Positions 44,691-54,745 of a DNA stretch of 64,000 nucleotides are shown here, one piece after another. The stretch lies in NCBI GenBank assembly GCA_030847615.1, contig JAUMIR010000001.1:33541501-33605500 (forward strand). Reading direction: 5' to 3'. This DNA is from Gambelia wislizenii (taxonomy: Eukaryota; Chordata; Lepidosauria; Squamata; Crotaphytidae). The translations under genes were made by a program, and so were the position numbers. The first letter of the stretch is position 1; the number at the start of each line of letters is the position of its first letter. The notes under the pieces are model-generated. The model had not been told where the DNA came from and searched no databases. It saw only the letters and a program-made list of their open reading frames with translations.

Positions 44691-45170
44691 AATACACCAC
44701 CTTTCCAGAGAAGTGCAAAGGCATTGAAAAAAACAATTAACTTGCAGCTGTCTCTTATTTTTCCCCTCTTCCATTTCCTTTTTTGCTTAAATGTGAACAA
44801 CTTGGGTATGAACTAAGCTGAGCTGAAATTGGTACCAGTTGTGCATGACACAGTGGGTATTTATGTGGTCTGTTTGGAGAATCCCAGGGATGCTTGGACT
44901 GAACTCATACCTCCTCTTGTTATATCAAATGCTTCCTTGTTTTCTGACAGCTTTCAGTCTTCCATGGGTCATTCCACATGCAACCCTGGGTGGCTTCTTT
45001 GGGCTGTTGTATGCCAATCAAATGGAAGCGGAAGAATTTCCTGCAAGCAGAGAAAGCAAGCATTTCTTCTTTTATTTGAACCTGCCTTGTGTTTTTCTGT
45101 GGGAAACCTTCCATCATCTTCTTTCATTCAAAATCTTATCTTAATGTTTAGGCTGTAGTCTTATGTCTTT
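44691..45170. other. Intronic sequence, nothing recognised
   Basis: Two overlapping open frames of about 100 codons (44829-45158) have no known domain and no splice support. Confidence 0.5.
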
Positions 45171-45171
45171 C

Positions 45172-45365
45172 TTGTTGCTGCGTGCCTTCAAGTTGTTTCA
45201 GACTTTTGGTGACCCTCTGGCGAGCTTATCACCAGGTTTTCTGAGGCTGAGAGTATGTGACTTGCCCAAGGTCATCCACTGAAGTTTCAGGGCTAAGTGG
45301 AGATTCAAATCCTGGTCTTCAGAGTCATAGTCCAACACCCAAACCACTGTGCCATGCTGGCTCTT
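45172..45365 (-). mobile_element. tRNA-derived SINE with Bov-B-like tail, antisense
   Basis: The left end TTGCTGCGTGCCTTCAAGTT is the reverse complement of the Bov-B-like tail. Then GTGACTTGCCCAAGGTCATC, TCAAATCCTGGTCTTCAGAG, and the right end AAACCACTGTGCCATGCTGG (antisense A box). Confidence 0.85.
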
Positions 45366-45386
45366 TATGTCCATCTACCTGACCTA

Positions 45387-45990
45387 GGGCCCAGCTATAC
45401 GAGGAAAAAAAAAAAAGCAAAAAAACAACAACAAACCCACTTGGAGTGCCTCACAGTAATGGCATTTCGCAGCAGCTGCAACTTGTCTTAATGGTGTTTT
45501 TGCCCTCATAAGCTTTGCATGCAAGACAGCCACGAGTAATTTACTTGTGTTTGTACTTACCTCAGTTTGCTGCTGTTGAACTTTTTTTTAAAAAAAAAAT
45601 GATGTCCAAGGTGTGCTAGAGCGATTTTTCGATTTAACAGGAAAGCAAAAAAACAAACAAACCCATTTTATCACCTTAGCGATCAATCACTAAGTTAAAA
45701 ATCCAACATGGTGGCAGCAGGTGCTGTTAGCAAGCCCCACCCCTGTGCTCGCCCAGCCAATCAGCTTTGTGCTTCCTCTCCTATGGGAAAGCGATTCATA
45801 TTGAATCACTTGTCCCGGCGAGCAAGAATGTGCATCCGCCTCGCTGCTTTTTAAAAAACTGCAGGAAAAGATGTAGAGTTTTCCTACATTTTTTTTGCCA
45901 TTTTGGTGCCCCCTCCTTCCAAATACAGTGGATTAATGTGGAGTCCCATTTAGACAGGTAAGATTCCCAGCGAATTCCATGAGAGGTGCA
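45387..45990 (+). mobile_element. Dispersed non-autonomous repeat, family X, copy 3
   Basis: Starts GGGCCCAGCTATACGAGG; includes CATTTTATCACCTTAGCGAT, AAATCCAACATGGTGGCAGC, CGCCCAGCCAATCAGCTTTG, CCGCCTCGCTGCTTTTTAAA and ends near CCCAGCGAATTCCATGAG. Same order as the copies at 29940 (opposite strand) and 33719. Confidence 0.6.
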
Positions 45991-46239
45991 TGCATTTAAC
46001 CTTCCCGAATATTGTAACCTCTGTCATTCTGTTCACAATTTTACCTCCTGATTTTATTAAATAATCACAACAATACCTAATTCCATTCTTGTAAAGAGGT
46101 ATGATATTTTTTCCCTTATGTAAATATGCTAAATAACCGGTGACTGGAAAAATATCCTGGGGGAAAAAATAGTTTGATTTACGGACTGGGAAAACTTGAA
46201 AGAAATCACTTAGTAGCAATGAAAGTGTTAGTAATAGTA
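45991..46239. other. Intronic sequence, possibly LINE-derived
   Basis: An 89-codon minus frame (46219-45950) contains VTGYLAYLHKGK, which might be a retroelement relic. I cannot assign it. Confidence 0.25.
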
Positions 46240-46975
46240 GCAGTAAATTATAGCAAGCGGAGTGAAGTAGGACTCAAGTCAATCAGAAAGAATAAATCAC
46301 CAGGAAAGACAACATGCCAATAGAGATGCTACAATCCAGAGAAGAGGAATCCACCGCAGTTCTAACAGCAATCTGTGAACAAATGTACAACAAAACAAAA
46401 CAGTAGCCAACTGACTGAAAATGATCAGTATACATCCTCATTCCCAAAAAAGGAGACACAAAAGAGTGCAGCATCTGCAGGACCATCACATTTATTTTCC
46501 ATGCTAGCAAAATCATGCTCAAAATACTGCAGCAAATAGTTTTACCATACATAGAGAGAAAAATTCTAGAGGTGCAAGCTGGGTTCAGAAAAGGTAGAGG
46601 CACTAGGGATCACATAGCAAACATTTGTTGGATAATGGAGTGCAGTAGGGAATTTCAGGGGGCGGGGAACTGGCATGTGCTTTATAGACTACAGCAAAGC
46701 ATTTGACTGTATAGATCATGAGAAACTCTAGATAGCTCTTAAAGAAATGGGTGTACCAACACACTTGATTGTCTGTAACCTGTACTTAGGACAGGAGACC
46801 ACCATAAGAACAGAATACGAAGAAACAGAATGGTTCCCAATAGGAAAAGGAGTCAGACAAGGCTGCATTCTATCACCCTACTTGTTCAACTTGTATGCAG
46901 AATATATCATACGTACAGCAGGCTTAGATTTGGAGGAAGGAGTGAAGATTGGAAGGAGGAAGGAGGAGTGAAGAT
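46240..46975 (+). mobile_element. Bov-B (RTE-clade) LINE reverse transcriptase fragment
   Basis: Plus-strand frames, shifted several times, give KNKSPGKTNMPIEML, MLKILQQIVLPYIERK, VQAGFRKGRGTRDHIANICW, GVPTHLIVCNLYLGQE and GKGVRQGCILSPYLFNLYAE, then an incomplete downstream region. These are hallmark Bov-B RT segments in the right order. The catalytic YADD box is not reached: the copy breaks at about 46975. Multiple stops make it inactive. Bov-B is known in squamates and is inferred to have moved horizontally among vertebrates. Confidence 0.9.
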
Positions 46976-47700
46976 TGGCAGAAGTCCTAAACTGGATACC
47001 TGAACATTAGTTATGCATGAATTAAATTTCATTCCTTATTTTGTAACATAGTTGTACTAGTACTCATGACATACCTAAAGGTTCAAGTTGTTAGGCTTTT
47101 TTAAATGATAGATGAAAAATACAACACAAATGGATAACCTGAAAGGCAGTTTAAAATATAGTGATATTCTTCAGGTTTACAAAACATATTGATTGATTGA
47201 AATAAAAAATTATTTCTTTGCTTCTGTAGATATTCCTGTCTAGCTTGTTGCTACTGTATTAAAAACAAACAGCATTTCACTTTGAAAGGGAAACATATGA
47301 GTCAGAGTGAAAGTTTCTCATACAGGCTACAACAAAAAATATCCAAATTTGCAGTTGGAGGGGGGAACCCCCACCAAAAAACCTTCAAAAGAGTGTCTTG
47401 AAGTAAGACTCTTTTATCAAACATCAGAGGACTAAGCTTGTGTTCTCATAATCTAATTGAAAGGGTTTTTCCAAATGAGAGACAAAAGATTAAAACCTCT
47501 GGTCTGAGCTTTCAGAGACTTCTTACCTGAAGAGGTAAGGTGTGTGCCTGCGTGTTTTTTGTGTTGAATGCCTTTTAAATTCTCCACATAAAAGGATGTC
47601 ACTTATTGGTTATGACAGTAGAGCATTCATATGTTTTGATAATAAGTTTTGATTTTTGTGGGAAGAGGCAATATTATATTCTGTCCTTGTGAAACTGCAG
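46976..47700. other. Intronic sequence, nothing recognised
   Basis: No exon or repeat recognised. Confidence 0.5.
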
Positions 47701-47704
47701 CTAG

Positions 47705-47890
47705 ATACAAATGTTCAGGAGTAGCTTTGTTGGCCATACAGCAAAATAAAACAATCCACAAAAGAGTGATACATCTATTGGCCAAATGAGATGCACAGAA
47801 CGCATCATGCAGACTTCTTCATCAGGCGAAAGATGTTTTAAAAAATCATTCAGGAGAAAGAAAAAAAGGACAGTGTTGGAGCCACAGGCT
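47705..47890 (-). mobile_element. Penelope-like element terminal repeat, family P1, copy 3
   Basis: GTTCAGGAGTAGCTTTGTTG, GCCATACAGCAAAATAAAAC, CATCTATTGGCCAAATGAGA, GCATCATGCAGACTTCTTCA and TCATTCAGGAGAAAG. The minus strand retains CCTGATGAAGAAGTC, but the second half of stem II and GAAA are deleted, so the hammerhead core is broken. Confidence 0.55.
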
Positions 47891-49000
47891 TCTATCTTGT
47901 ATCTTGTATAGTCTGGCTATGTAGGGCTTTGAAGGTCATATTTTGAATTCTGCCTGGAAGCAAACTGGTAGCCAGGGAAGCTGTTTCAACAGGGAAGTTA
48001 TATATTCCATGTAACCAGCTGCAGCAGCATTTTAGGCCCACTGAAATTTCCAAACAGTTACCTCCCATAGAGTGCACTACAATAATCCAAATGGAAAGGC
48101 ATGTGTCATTGTAACCAAATCTCACATTTCCAGGTACAGGCACAGTTGGTGCACATGTTTTAACTGTGCAAATGCACTCCTGGCCACCCCAAAAACCTGG
48201 CTGTCCAAGCTCAGATCAAAGTCTAGGAGCAAGCCAAGCTACGAACCTGAGTTTTAGGGAGAGTGTAACCACATCCGGCACAGGCTGAATGTTTATTCCC
48301 AGATCTGCCATGAACATCTCTATTTTGTCTGGGTTAAGTTTCAGTTTGTTCACACTCATCTAGTCCATTACTGACAGAAGACACTAGTTTAGTATTGAAA
48401 CAGCTTCCTTGGAGTTAGGTGGGAAGGAGAAATAGATTTGGGTACCATTAGGTGACACCAAATCCCAAAATTCCAGATAATCTCTCCCAGTAGTTTCATG
48501 TAGATATTAAATAGCATAGTGAAAGGACCAGAACCACTGGAATGCAGTGCCCCCCAATCTCATCCATGGACCAATGTATTAAAAAATGCTGAGAGGTGCA
48601 GCAGAACAAAGAGGGAGGGACACACTACCCCTATCTAGTTCCTGATGCAGGACACCTACCAAAAAGTGAACAGTGTGAAATGAGTCTCGGTCTCATCCAG
48701 GAACTCTAGTGAACAGGCTGAAATGAGTCTCAGTCTCATCTGAGTCTCACCTAAGTCTCATCCAAGAACTCCAGGAGCTGGGGGGCTACCACACACTCTA
48801 GAACCTTGCCCAAGAAAGGGATGTTGGAGACTGGCCAGTCATTCTCCATTATGATGGGGTTCAGGGGGGCATTCCCCCACCAGTAATGGCCTCACCCCAT
48901 CACTTTTAAGCAGTATGAAAGCCTGCCTTGCCACAGCAAGGCATTCATTACTCCCCTTATCCACTTGGCTATTCCCCTTCTGACTGACTCTTTTAAGAGC
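47890..49000 (-). mobile_element. LINE 3' UTR (L2/CR1-like), antisense
   Basis: GGCTATGTAGGGCTTTGAAG, GCAAACTGGTAGCCAGGGAA, GCACTACAATAATCCAAATG, CCAAGCTCAGATCAAAGTCT, GGGTTAAGTTTCAGTTTGTT and GGTACCATTAGGTGACACC form an ordered set of phrases that I associate with long reptilian LINE 3' UTRs, some of them shared with 43780-43890. The right boundary is vague. Confidence 0.45.
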
Positions 49001-49512
49001 CAGGGGATGCATAGATCCAGTAGGCAAAGATTCCATCCACATCCTCAGGCTGCACAGATTGAAATGTATCTACATGGAGCAAATTGGAGCCAAGCTTACA
49101 TCAGTTGGAACTTATCAACTACAGATTCAAGTGATCTTGCCTGTAAAAGGTCTTGCAAATTCCTCACAACAGGCTGTCTTTCCTACTATGGTGAAATACA
49201 TTCTATTTCTATTTAAACTGCAGTCATTATTTCTAAAGTTGCATAAACACATACACACATAGTATATGCAAATTTTGGCAACTTTGTGAGACATCTCCCC
49301 TTTTTTGGTAATGTGTTTCTTCATTCTTTACCCATTTCTTTGACTGTAATTATTCTTCTTCACCCCTGACAAGTTCCTTCAAATGTGTGTATATAGGGTG
49401 GGGTGCTATAAAAAATCACCTTACAAAAATATAAAACAATTAAAATACTTGAAGACAACTGTCAAAAGACTTTCAAACATTTTAACAACTCAAACAAAAC
49501 AAAACCCAGCAA
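49001..49512. other. Intronic sequence, nothing recognised
   Basis: No exon or repeat recognised. Confidence 0.5.
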
Positions 49513-49515
49513 CTG

Positions 49516-49685
49516 GACATAGAATCAGAGAGTTGGAAGAGACCACAAGGGCCATCCAGTCCAACCCCCTGCCATGCAGGAATACACAATCAAAGCATTC
49601 CCAATAGATGGCCATCCGGCCTCTGTTTAAAAACTTCCAAGGAAGGAGACTCCACCACACTATGAGGCAGCGCATTCCACATATT
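49516..49685 (-). mobile_element. CR1 3' end, antisense
   Basis: CATAGAATCAGAGAGTTGGA tail, CCATCCAGTCCAACCCCCTG, TGTTTAAAAACTTCCAAGGA and AGGCAGCGCATTCCAC; truncated just beyond. Confidence 0.85.
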
Positions 49686-50350
49686 TTCATTTTTGGCAAA
49701 TAGATGACTTTGACCAAGTCTCATATTCATTCAAGGTGAAAACACTCCAGTATGAGGTTTGATGAATATCCATAGAGGGAAGAAGAACTTTTAAAAACAC
49801 GGGCAGTTATTTGGCCCTGCTCCTTAAATTAAAAATGTTAGGGTTCTTTCCCCATATATATATTACATTGCTATCTGGAAATGAATTAATACTGCACAAG
49901 ATTTCATCTTTCTTTGTCTGCAAGATGGCTGTTAAGTCAGTATCTCTTATAATCTCATCTGAATGGGAGCTCCTTATGCATGACTGCTGTCTGATATGTA
50001 GGTATGCATTCACAATCGCCCTTTTACTTGTAAAATTGGCAAATTTGTCATGGAAATAATCAAAAGACAATATCCATGGAAACCAAAACTCCTGACGGTC
50101 TCAAGGTGGTGGTTTTTTGGTGGGGGAGGGGAGTAGTGAATAACTTCAAAGGGAGACAGGAGTGTAAGCCAGGTTTACAAGCTGCTGGTTATAAAGCTTA
50201 AGGGTTAAAGTGTAATTTTAATATCAGAAGTTTCTTTGATGGTTAATTACAGTGTGTAACACTTTTATTTTTTATTGCTTCAGTGGAAACCAGACATTTG
50301 AATGATCTAATTTTAGCCTATGGTATGACACTTCCTCTTTTCTGCCTTAA
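49686..50350. other. Intronic sequence, possibly LINE-derived
   Basis: Minus-strand frame 50070-49807 (87 codons) could be an L1 ORF2 relic, but no diagnostic motif is present. Confidence 0.25.
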
Positions 50351-50576
50351 TACCCTAAAGGTACCAGATCCTGTCTGATCTTGGAAGCTGAGCAGGGTCA
50401 ACTATGGTTATTACTTGGATGGGAGACTACCAATGAATACCAGGTGCTGTAAGCTATATTTCAGAGGAAGCAACTCGCAAACCACCTCTCAGTATTCCTT
50501 GCTTTAAAAAACCTATGAAATTCATGGAGTCACCATAAGAACAGGTGACTTGAAGGCACAGACACACACACACACG
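50351..50576 (+). mobile_element. 5S-rRNA-derived SINE (5S-Sauria-like)
   Basis: The first 100 bp follow 5S rRNA: GATCCTGTCTGATCTTGGAA, GCTGAGCAGGGT (A-box region), TTACTTGGATGGGAGAC (C-box region) and ATACCAGGTGCTGTAAGCT. A SINE body follows with ATATTTCAGAGGAAGCAACT and a tail GAGTCACCATAAGAACAGGT, GACTTGAAGGCAC of Bov-B type. A 5S head joined to this tail is a known squamate SINE family; not a 5S gene. Confidence 0.92.
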
Positions 50577-50654
50577 AGTTCCTTTTTTGCTGGTGTTAAT
50601 GTTGAAGTGTAAGAGCTAAAAGTCTCACTTGGAGCCCAGGTGATTTCAACAATA

Positions 50655-50890
50655 CAATAGCATTTAGCAATAGCATTTATATTTCTATACCGCTTATCAG
50701 TTTATAATGTTTATAAGCATTATAAGCAGTTTTAATTTTATATAATGTGTTAGCTAATCGCCCCAAGGAGCTGGGTACTCATTTTACTGACCAATGGAAG
50801 ACTGAGTGAACCTTGGAGCCCTGTAGTATCCAACTCACAACCTTGTGGCTGCAGTACTAGCATTTAACCACTGCACCACCAGGGCTCCTA
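50655..50890 (-). mobile_element. tRNA-derived SINE, 'GGAGCCCTGG' type, short-tail form
   Basis: TAGCAATAGCATTTATATTT tail, GTGTTAGCTAATCGCCCCAA, GGAGCTGGGTACTCATTTTA, and right-end head CCACTGCACCACCAGGGCTC. The (AATAGC)n tail matches the 2265-2488 copy. Confidence 0.85.
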
Positions 50891-51316
50891 CTTTCTGGAT
50901 ACCTTATTAAAAATTGTGTTTGTGGTTTTCTTAAAAAAAAATACTACTGCATCAGAAAGATCCCATGTGGTTTAAGAACTGTTTTCCAGTGTAACAGGAA
51001 ACAGGGATCAAGTGTGGAGATGGGGGGGGGAGGAGTGTGACAATAATTTGTTTAAAAATTAATTGATTACCCATAATTAGAAATGAGGTGAGGAAAGTTG
51101 CTTTTCCTTACCTTGAGAGTTGATCTTGTTGAAAGGCAGGTTAAAATGTAATAAGTAAAGTGGTGGAAATGGAGAAGAAAAAGAATTGGAAGATCCTCCC
51201 TAAAAACTGTGTCCTGTGTTCCTTCAGATTGGTGCCTAGTAAAGGTGGCTTTCTTACCTTAGTTTTCCTCATTTAAGAAAATTATATTTCTGTATTTGCA
51301 CTAGGTTTGCAGTCTC
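50891..51316. other. Intronic sequence, nothing recognised
   Basis: No exon or repeat recognised. Confidence 0.5.
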
Positions 51317-51317
51317 C

Positions 51318-51545
51318 ATGACACTGGTTTTCTGTGGGGGTTTTTTTCCAGGCTGTGAGGCCGTGTTCTGGAAGAGTGTATTTCTGACGTTTCGCCCGCA
51401 TCTGTGGCTGGCATCTTCTCAGCCGCAGATGCAGGTGAAAAAATCAGAAATAAACTCTTCCAGAACACGGCCTCACAGCCTGGGAAAAAAACCCCACAGA
51501 AAACCTATGGATGCCGGCCGTGGAAGCCTTCGACTCCATGACATT
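51318..51545. mobile_element. Penelope-like termini (family P2) as an inverted-repeat foldback
   Basis: Left arm TTTTCTGTGGGGGTTTTTTT, CCAGGCTGTGAGGCCGTGTT, CTGGAAGAGTGTATTTCTGA; right arm runs back as CTCTTCCAGAACACGGCCTC, ACAGCCTGGGAAAAAAACCC, CACAGAAAACC. The turn is near CATCTTCTCAGCCGCAGATG. The arms, about 90 bp each, are two P2 termini joined. The right arm extends to the outer end ATGCCGGCCGTGGAAGCC. The left hammerhead-like core is altered (CTGAGAAGA); the right is broken. Confidence 0.85.
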
Positions 51546-51884
51546 GTTCTGAAACTGTGTATAATTGTATTTACGTACCGTACCTTTTTAGCAAAATAGA
51601 AGGTTACTGTTATTCATTTCCCCACAGGGATGGAGGAGCTACAGGGCTTTTTAGAAAGAACCTTTTATTTAACAACATTTTAAAATCTGTTACTCATCTT
51701 CCTGTGAATGGGATAATTTATTATGGGTTAGCTAAATAACATCTAACTGGCTGAACAGAAATGATGCCATTCTGGTGCACTTAGATGAAGATGCAATTTT
51801 GGCTTCTATACCGGACCACTGTGTTAACAAAAGGGTATTCTGAGTTTTGCCATTTTGAGCTTTTGTAGTCATAGGCTGGCATCC
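51546..51884. other. Intronic sequence, nothing recognised
   Basis: No exon or repeat recognised. Confidence 0.5.
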
Positions 51885-51994
51885 TGTTGGTTCGTTCCAA
51901 CTAAAGTAGACACATTCAATCAACTGTTGAATGGCGAGTTAACACATAGGTAAATTTCATTCATGCAATGGGTTTACTTTATTTGGAACTAATA
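51885..51994. mobile_element. Palindromic ~110-bp MITE-like repeat, copy 3
   Basis: Left arm TGTTGGTTCGTTCCAACTAA, centre GGCGAGTTAACACATAGGTA, right arm TTTACTTTATTTGGAACTAA. More diverged than copies 1 and 2 but with the same order and spacing. Confidence 0.65.
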
Positions 51995-52119
51995 ATAGGA
52001 TTTAGGTCATTATCTGCAATGATCTGGTGTTGAAATTAAAAGAAAGTAGCAACAGCCAGAAATATTATTTCAGGAATTGGGAGTTTTAGCTGTATCTAAG
52101 AGTGTGTGTTTGGCAGCCA

Positions 52120-52302
52120 TGAATTTCATAGGGTTTTCTTAGGCAAGGAATGAATACTCAGGGGTGCTTTGCCAGTTTCTTCCTCTGAAATATAGCCTAC
52201 AGTACCTGGTATTCATTGGTGGTCTCCCATTCAAGTACTAATCAGAGATGACCCTGCTTAGCTTCCAAGAGCAGACAGGATCTGGTGCCTTTAAGATATT
52301 TA
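52120..52302 (-). mobile_element. 5S-rRNA-derived SINE, antisense
   Basis: Left: CATAGGGTTTTCTTAGGCAA and TGAAATATAGCCTACAGTAC; right: TTGGTGGTCTCCCATTCAAG, TACTAATCAGAGATGACCCT and GCTTAGCTTCCAAGAGCAGA, the reverse complement of the 5S A/C-box region. The tail is lost. Confidence 0.9.
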
Positions 52303-53183
52303 CACCGCTGGTGTAAGGGTGGGGGATCCAATAAATATTTCAGGTGCTGTCTCTTCCACCACATATGGTGCATAGATCTATAGCAGATGCCAGTTCCATC
52401 TGCTACAGCTGTTATCTATTGAATATTAGAAACTTGTGGGTGTCTCTTTCTTAATGGGGGCTTCAGAGCTCTTCTAGCAGGTGTTAAGCTTCATGCATTT
52501 GTTGGGTAAAGCTGTGGCATGCTGACAAGGAAAATTAATAAGTCTTTTTAAAGACAGAAATATATACATAGCAATGACTTTCAAAGGATTCCTTGTTCCT
52601 TCTCTCTCATGCTTTGCTCACCAGACTATTTGTTCAGTCAAGTCACTCCTCAGAATTACATGACAAATAAACATTTGGGTGAGTGGGCAGCATAAAGGAA
52701 TTGACAATGGATCCATGGTTAAAAGATACAACAAAATTTCACATGGAGATCTCGGGCTCTTATTTTTGAACAGGAGCTGACATTTGGAGAAGTAGAAAGA
52801 GTATAAGAAATGGGGGAAATATAACATGAAATACATTAAGGTTACATGGACCAGGATGTCTAGGTATTTGTAATGCTGCATTTTTTAAATTGTTTTAACA
52901 TCTACCAATGATAGGGATCTTACATGAAATAGATAACATAGATTATATAAAACAAAGTCAGGTAGAAGCTTAAAAATTCCATGTGGTCCCAAGAGATTGC
53001 AATAGTTTCCATTGACTTATGCTAGGCTCTGATGTATACCACATAGGCCTTGTTGAAATGGAGAATAATTATCTGGAACAAAGTTGGGCAAACTGCAACC
53101 CACAGCTGGTATATGGCTCTGGGTTTACTCTATGCACCCCCTGCAGTTTGATGGCATCATTTGTACCAGATGGTGTGTGTATG
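52303..53183. other. Intronic sequence, nothing recognised
   Basis: No exon or repeat recognised. Confidence 0.5.
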
Positions 53184-54430
53184 TGAAGTGGAAGGCTTTC
53201 ACGGCTGGCATCCATAGATTTTCCTTGGTTTTTTTCCGGGCTGTGAGGCCATGTTCTGGAATAGTTTCTTTCTGACGTTTCGCCTGTATGTGTGGCTGGC
53301 ATCTTCAGAGAATGGTTGGGTAGGAGTGTGTGGAGTTTATATATATATCTGTGAACTCCTATTGGGGAGTATATGTAAATTTGTGTAATTGAATGGTTTG
53401 TCTCTGGGTATAGAAATGCAAGGATTGTTAGTGTCTGTTTGGTTAATGGTTGGTTGATGGGCCACTATCTCCTGGAAATCCCCTTGTCCCTGGGTGGAAT
53501 TCTTTTGTAAGTGTTGGGTTTTTATTCTATTCTTTATCAAAACTAGGAGCCAGATTTTGTTTACTTTTAAGGTTTCTTTTTTCCTGTTGAAGTTGTCCAG
53601 GTGTTTGTGGATTTCAATAGCTTATCTGTGCATTTTGACATGATAGTTGTTGGCCTGGTCCAGAATTTCTGTGTTTTTAAATAACATTTTGTGTCCAGGT
53701 TGGTTTATAACATGTTCTGCTACTGCTGATTTTTCTGGCTGACCCAGTTTGCAGTGTCTCTCATGTTCCTTGATTCGTGTTTCTACACTGCGTTTATTGG
53801 TCCCTATGTAAACTTGTCGACAGCTGCATAGTATGCGGTAAACTCCTGCAGCTGTGAGAGGGTCTCTTTTGTCCTTCTCTGAGCATAGCATTTCGTGGAT
53901 TTTCTTGGTTGGTCTGTAGATTGTTTGGAGGTTGTGTTTCCTCATCAGTTTCCCTATTCTGTCTGTGACTCCTTTGATGTATGGTAAAAATACCTTCCCT
54001 TTGGGTGGCTGTTTTTCTTCTTCATTCCTGTGGTTTGTTCTGGGTCTGGCTGCTGTTGTGGTGTCTGATCTGGAGTAACCATTAGCCTGTAGGGCCCAGT
54101 TTAGGTGCCTCAGTTTGTCCTCCAAGTGGTGGGGTTTGCAGATCCTTTTTGTGCGGTCTACCAGTGTTTTTATTGTGCTTCTTTTTTGTCCTGGGTGATG
54201 ATTGGAGTTCTTGTGTAGGTATCTGTCTGTGTGTGTGTGTGTGTGGGTTCTGTATACCTTGTGGCCTAACCATTGGTTTGGTTTGCAGATGACTAGGACA
54301 TCCAAGAATGGCTGTGTTCCTTTTTCTTTTTCCATCGTGAATTGGATATTTGGGTGTATGCTGTTCAGGTGGTTCAGGAATGAGACCAAGTCTTCTTTTC
54401 CGTGGACCACGCAAAAAGGATCTGTGAACC
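53184..54430 (-). mobile_element. Penelope-like element (family P2), 3' part of Pol plus terminus
   Basis: The minus strand runs from a degenerate RT catalytic region through the linker and GIY-YIG endonuclease to a 3' UTR and a terminus (53184-53310) identical in layout to 51318-51545 and 36005. The terminus holds a hammerhead-like core. It meets a second, inverted and internally deleted copy at about 54430. The family is recognised by the Pol sequence. Confidence 0.92.
53274..53308 (-). ncRNA. Hammerhead-ribozyme-like core in family P2
   Basis: Minus strand: CTGAAGA (53308-53302), fitting CUGANGA, then one T, a short stem II GCC/GGC closing a 13-nt loop, then GAAACGTC (53281-53274). GAAA is followed by the palindrome-forming ACGT and then C as the possible cleavage-site base, which suits a stem III made between two tandem copies. 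The single extra nucleotide before stem II recurs in family P1. The short stem II makes this weaker than the P1 core. Confidence 0.4.
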
Positions 54431-54458
54431 CCAGTACTTGGAGGATGAACTGAGGCAC
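53622..54458 (-). pseudogene. Penelope-like Pol C-terminal region with GIY-YIG endonuclease
   Basis: A 278-codon open frame. In order: FCVVHGKEDLVSFLNHLNSI (just after the RT catalytic box, whose DD is lost: FTDPF), NIQFTMEKEKGTQPFLDVLV, DRYLHKNSNHHPGQKRS, LQANGYSRSD, PYIKGVTDRIGKLMRKHNLQ, and at about residues 200-250 the GIY-YIG nuclease signature GVYRILCSCRQVYIG followed by VETRIKEHERHC and SAVAEHVI. Penelope-like elements use this nuclease with the RT for insertion. The RT core is absent and the start codon is incidental, so it is a remnant, though the nuclease half is still open. An internal (GT)n run (54227-54245) lies in the frame. Confidence 0.9.
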
Positions 54459-54745
54459 TTAAACTGGGCCCTACAGGCTAATGGTTACTCCAGATCAAAC
54501 ATCACAAGAGCTAAACAGACACTAACAATCCTTGCATTTCTATACCCAGAAACTAACCATTCAATTACATAAATTTACATATACTCCCCAACAGGGGCTC
54601 ACAATATAGATATAAACTCCACACACTCCTACCCAAGCCTTCTCTGAAGATGCCAGCCCCAGATACAGGTGAAACGTCAGAAAGAAACTATTCCAAAACA
54701 CGGCCTCACAGCCTGGAAAAAAAAACAAGGAAAATCTATGGTGTG
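54431..54745 (+). mobile_element. Penelope-like element (family P2), inverted and internally deleted copy
   Basis: It starts with CTTGGAGGATGAACTGAGGC and CCTACAGGCTAATGGTTACT (the reverse complement of 54068-54125), then jumps at CAGATCAAACATCACAAG to CTAAACAGACACTAACAATC (the reverse complement of about 53412-53440) and continues to the terminus GGCCTCACAGCCTGG and GGAAAATCTATGG. About 630 bp of the Pol end, including the GIY-YIG region, are missing. The junction with the minus-strand copy lies at the palindrome AGTACT. Confidence 0.88.
54644..54678 (+). ncRNA. Hammerhead-ribozyme-like core in family P2, second copy
   Basis: CTGAAGA (54644-54650), T, GCC .. GGT stem II with one G-U pair, then GAAACGTC (54671-54678). 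Same layout as 53274-53308, with the loop changed. Confidence 0.35.

Noticed and set aside
50361..50455. A 5S rRNA gene
   Set aside because: It is diverged from 5S, lacks the proper 5' part and terminator and continues into a SINE body and tail.
53622..54458. The 278-codon open frame as a functional host gene
   Set aside because: It is a Penelope-like Pol C-terminus with GIY-YIG motif, lacks the RT catalytic residues and is embedded in element termini.
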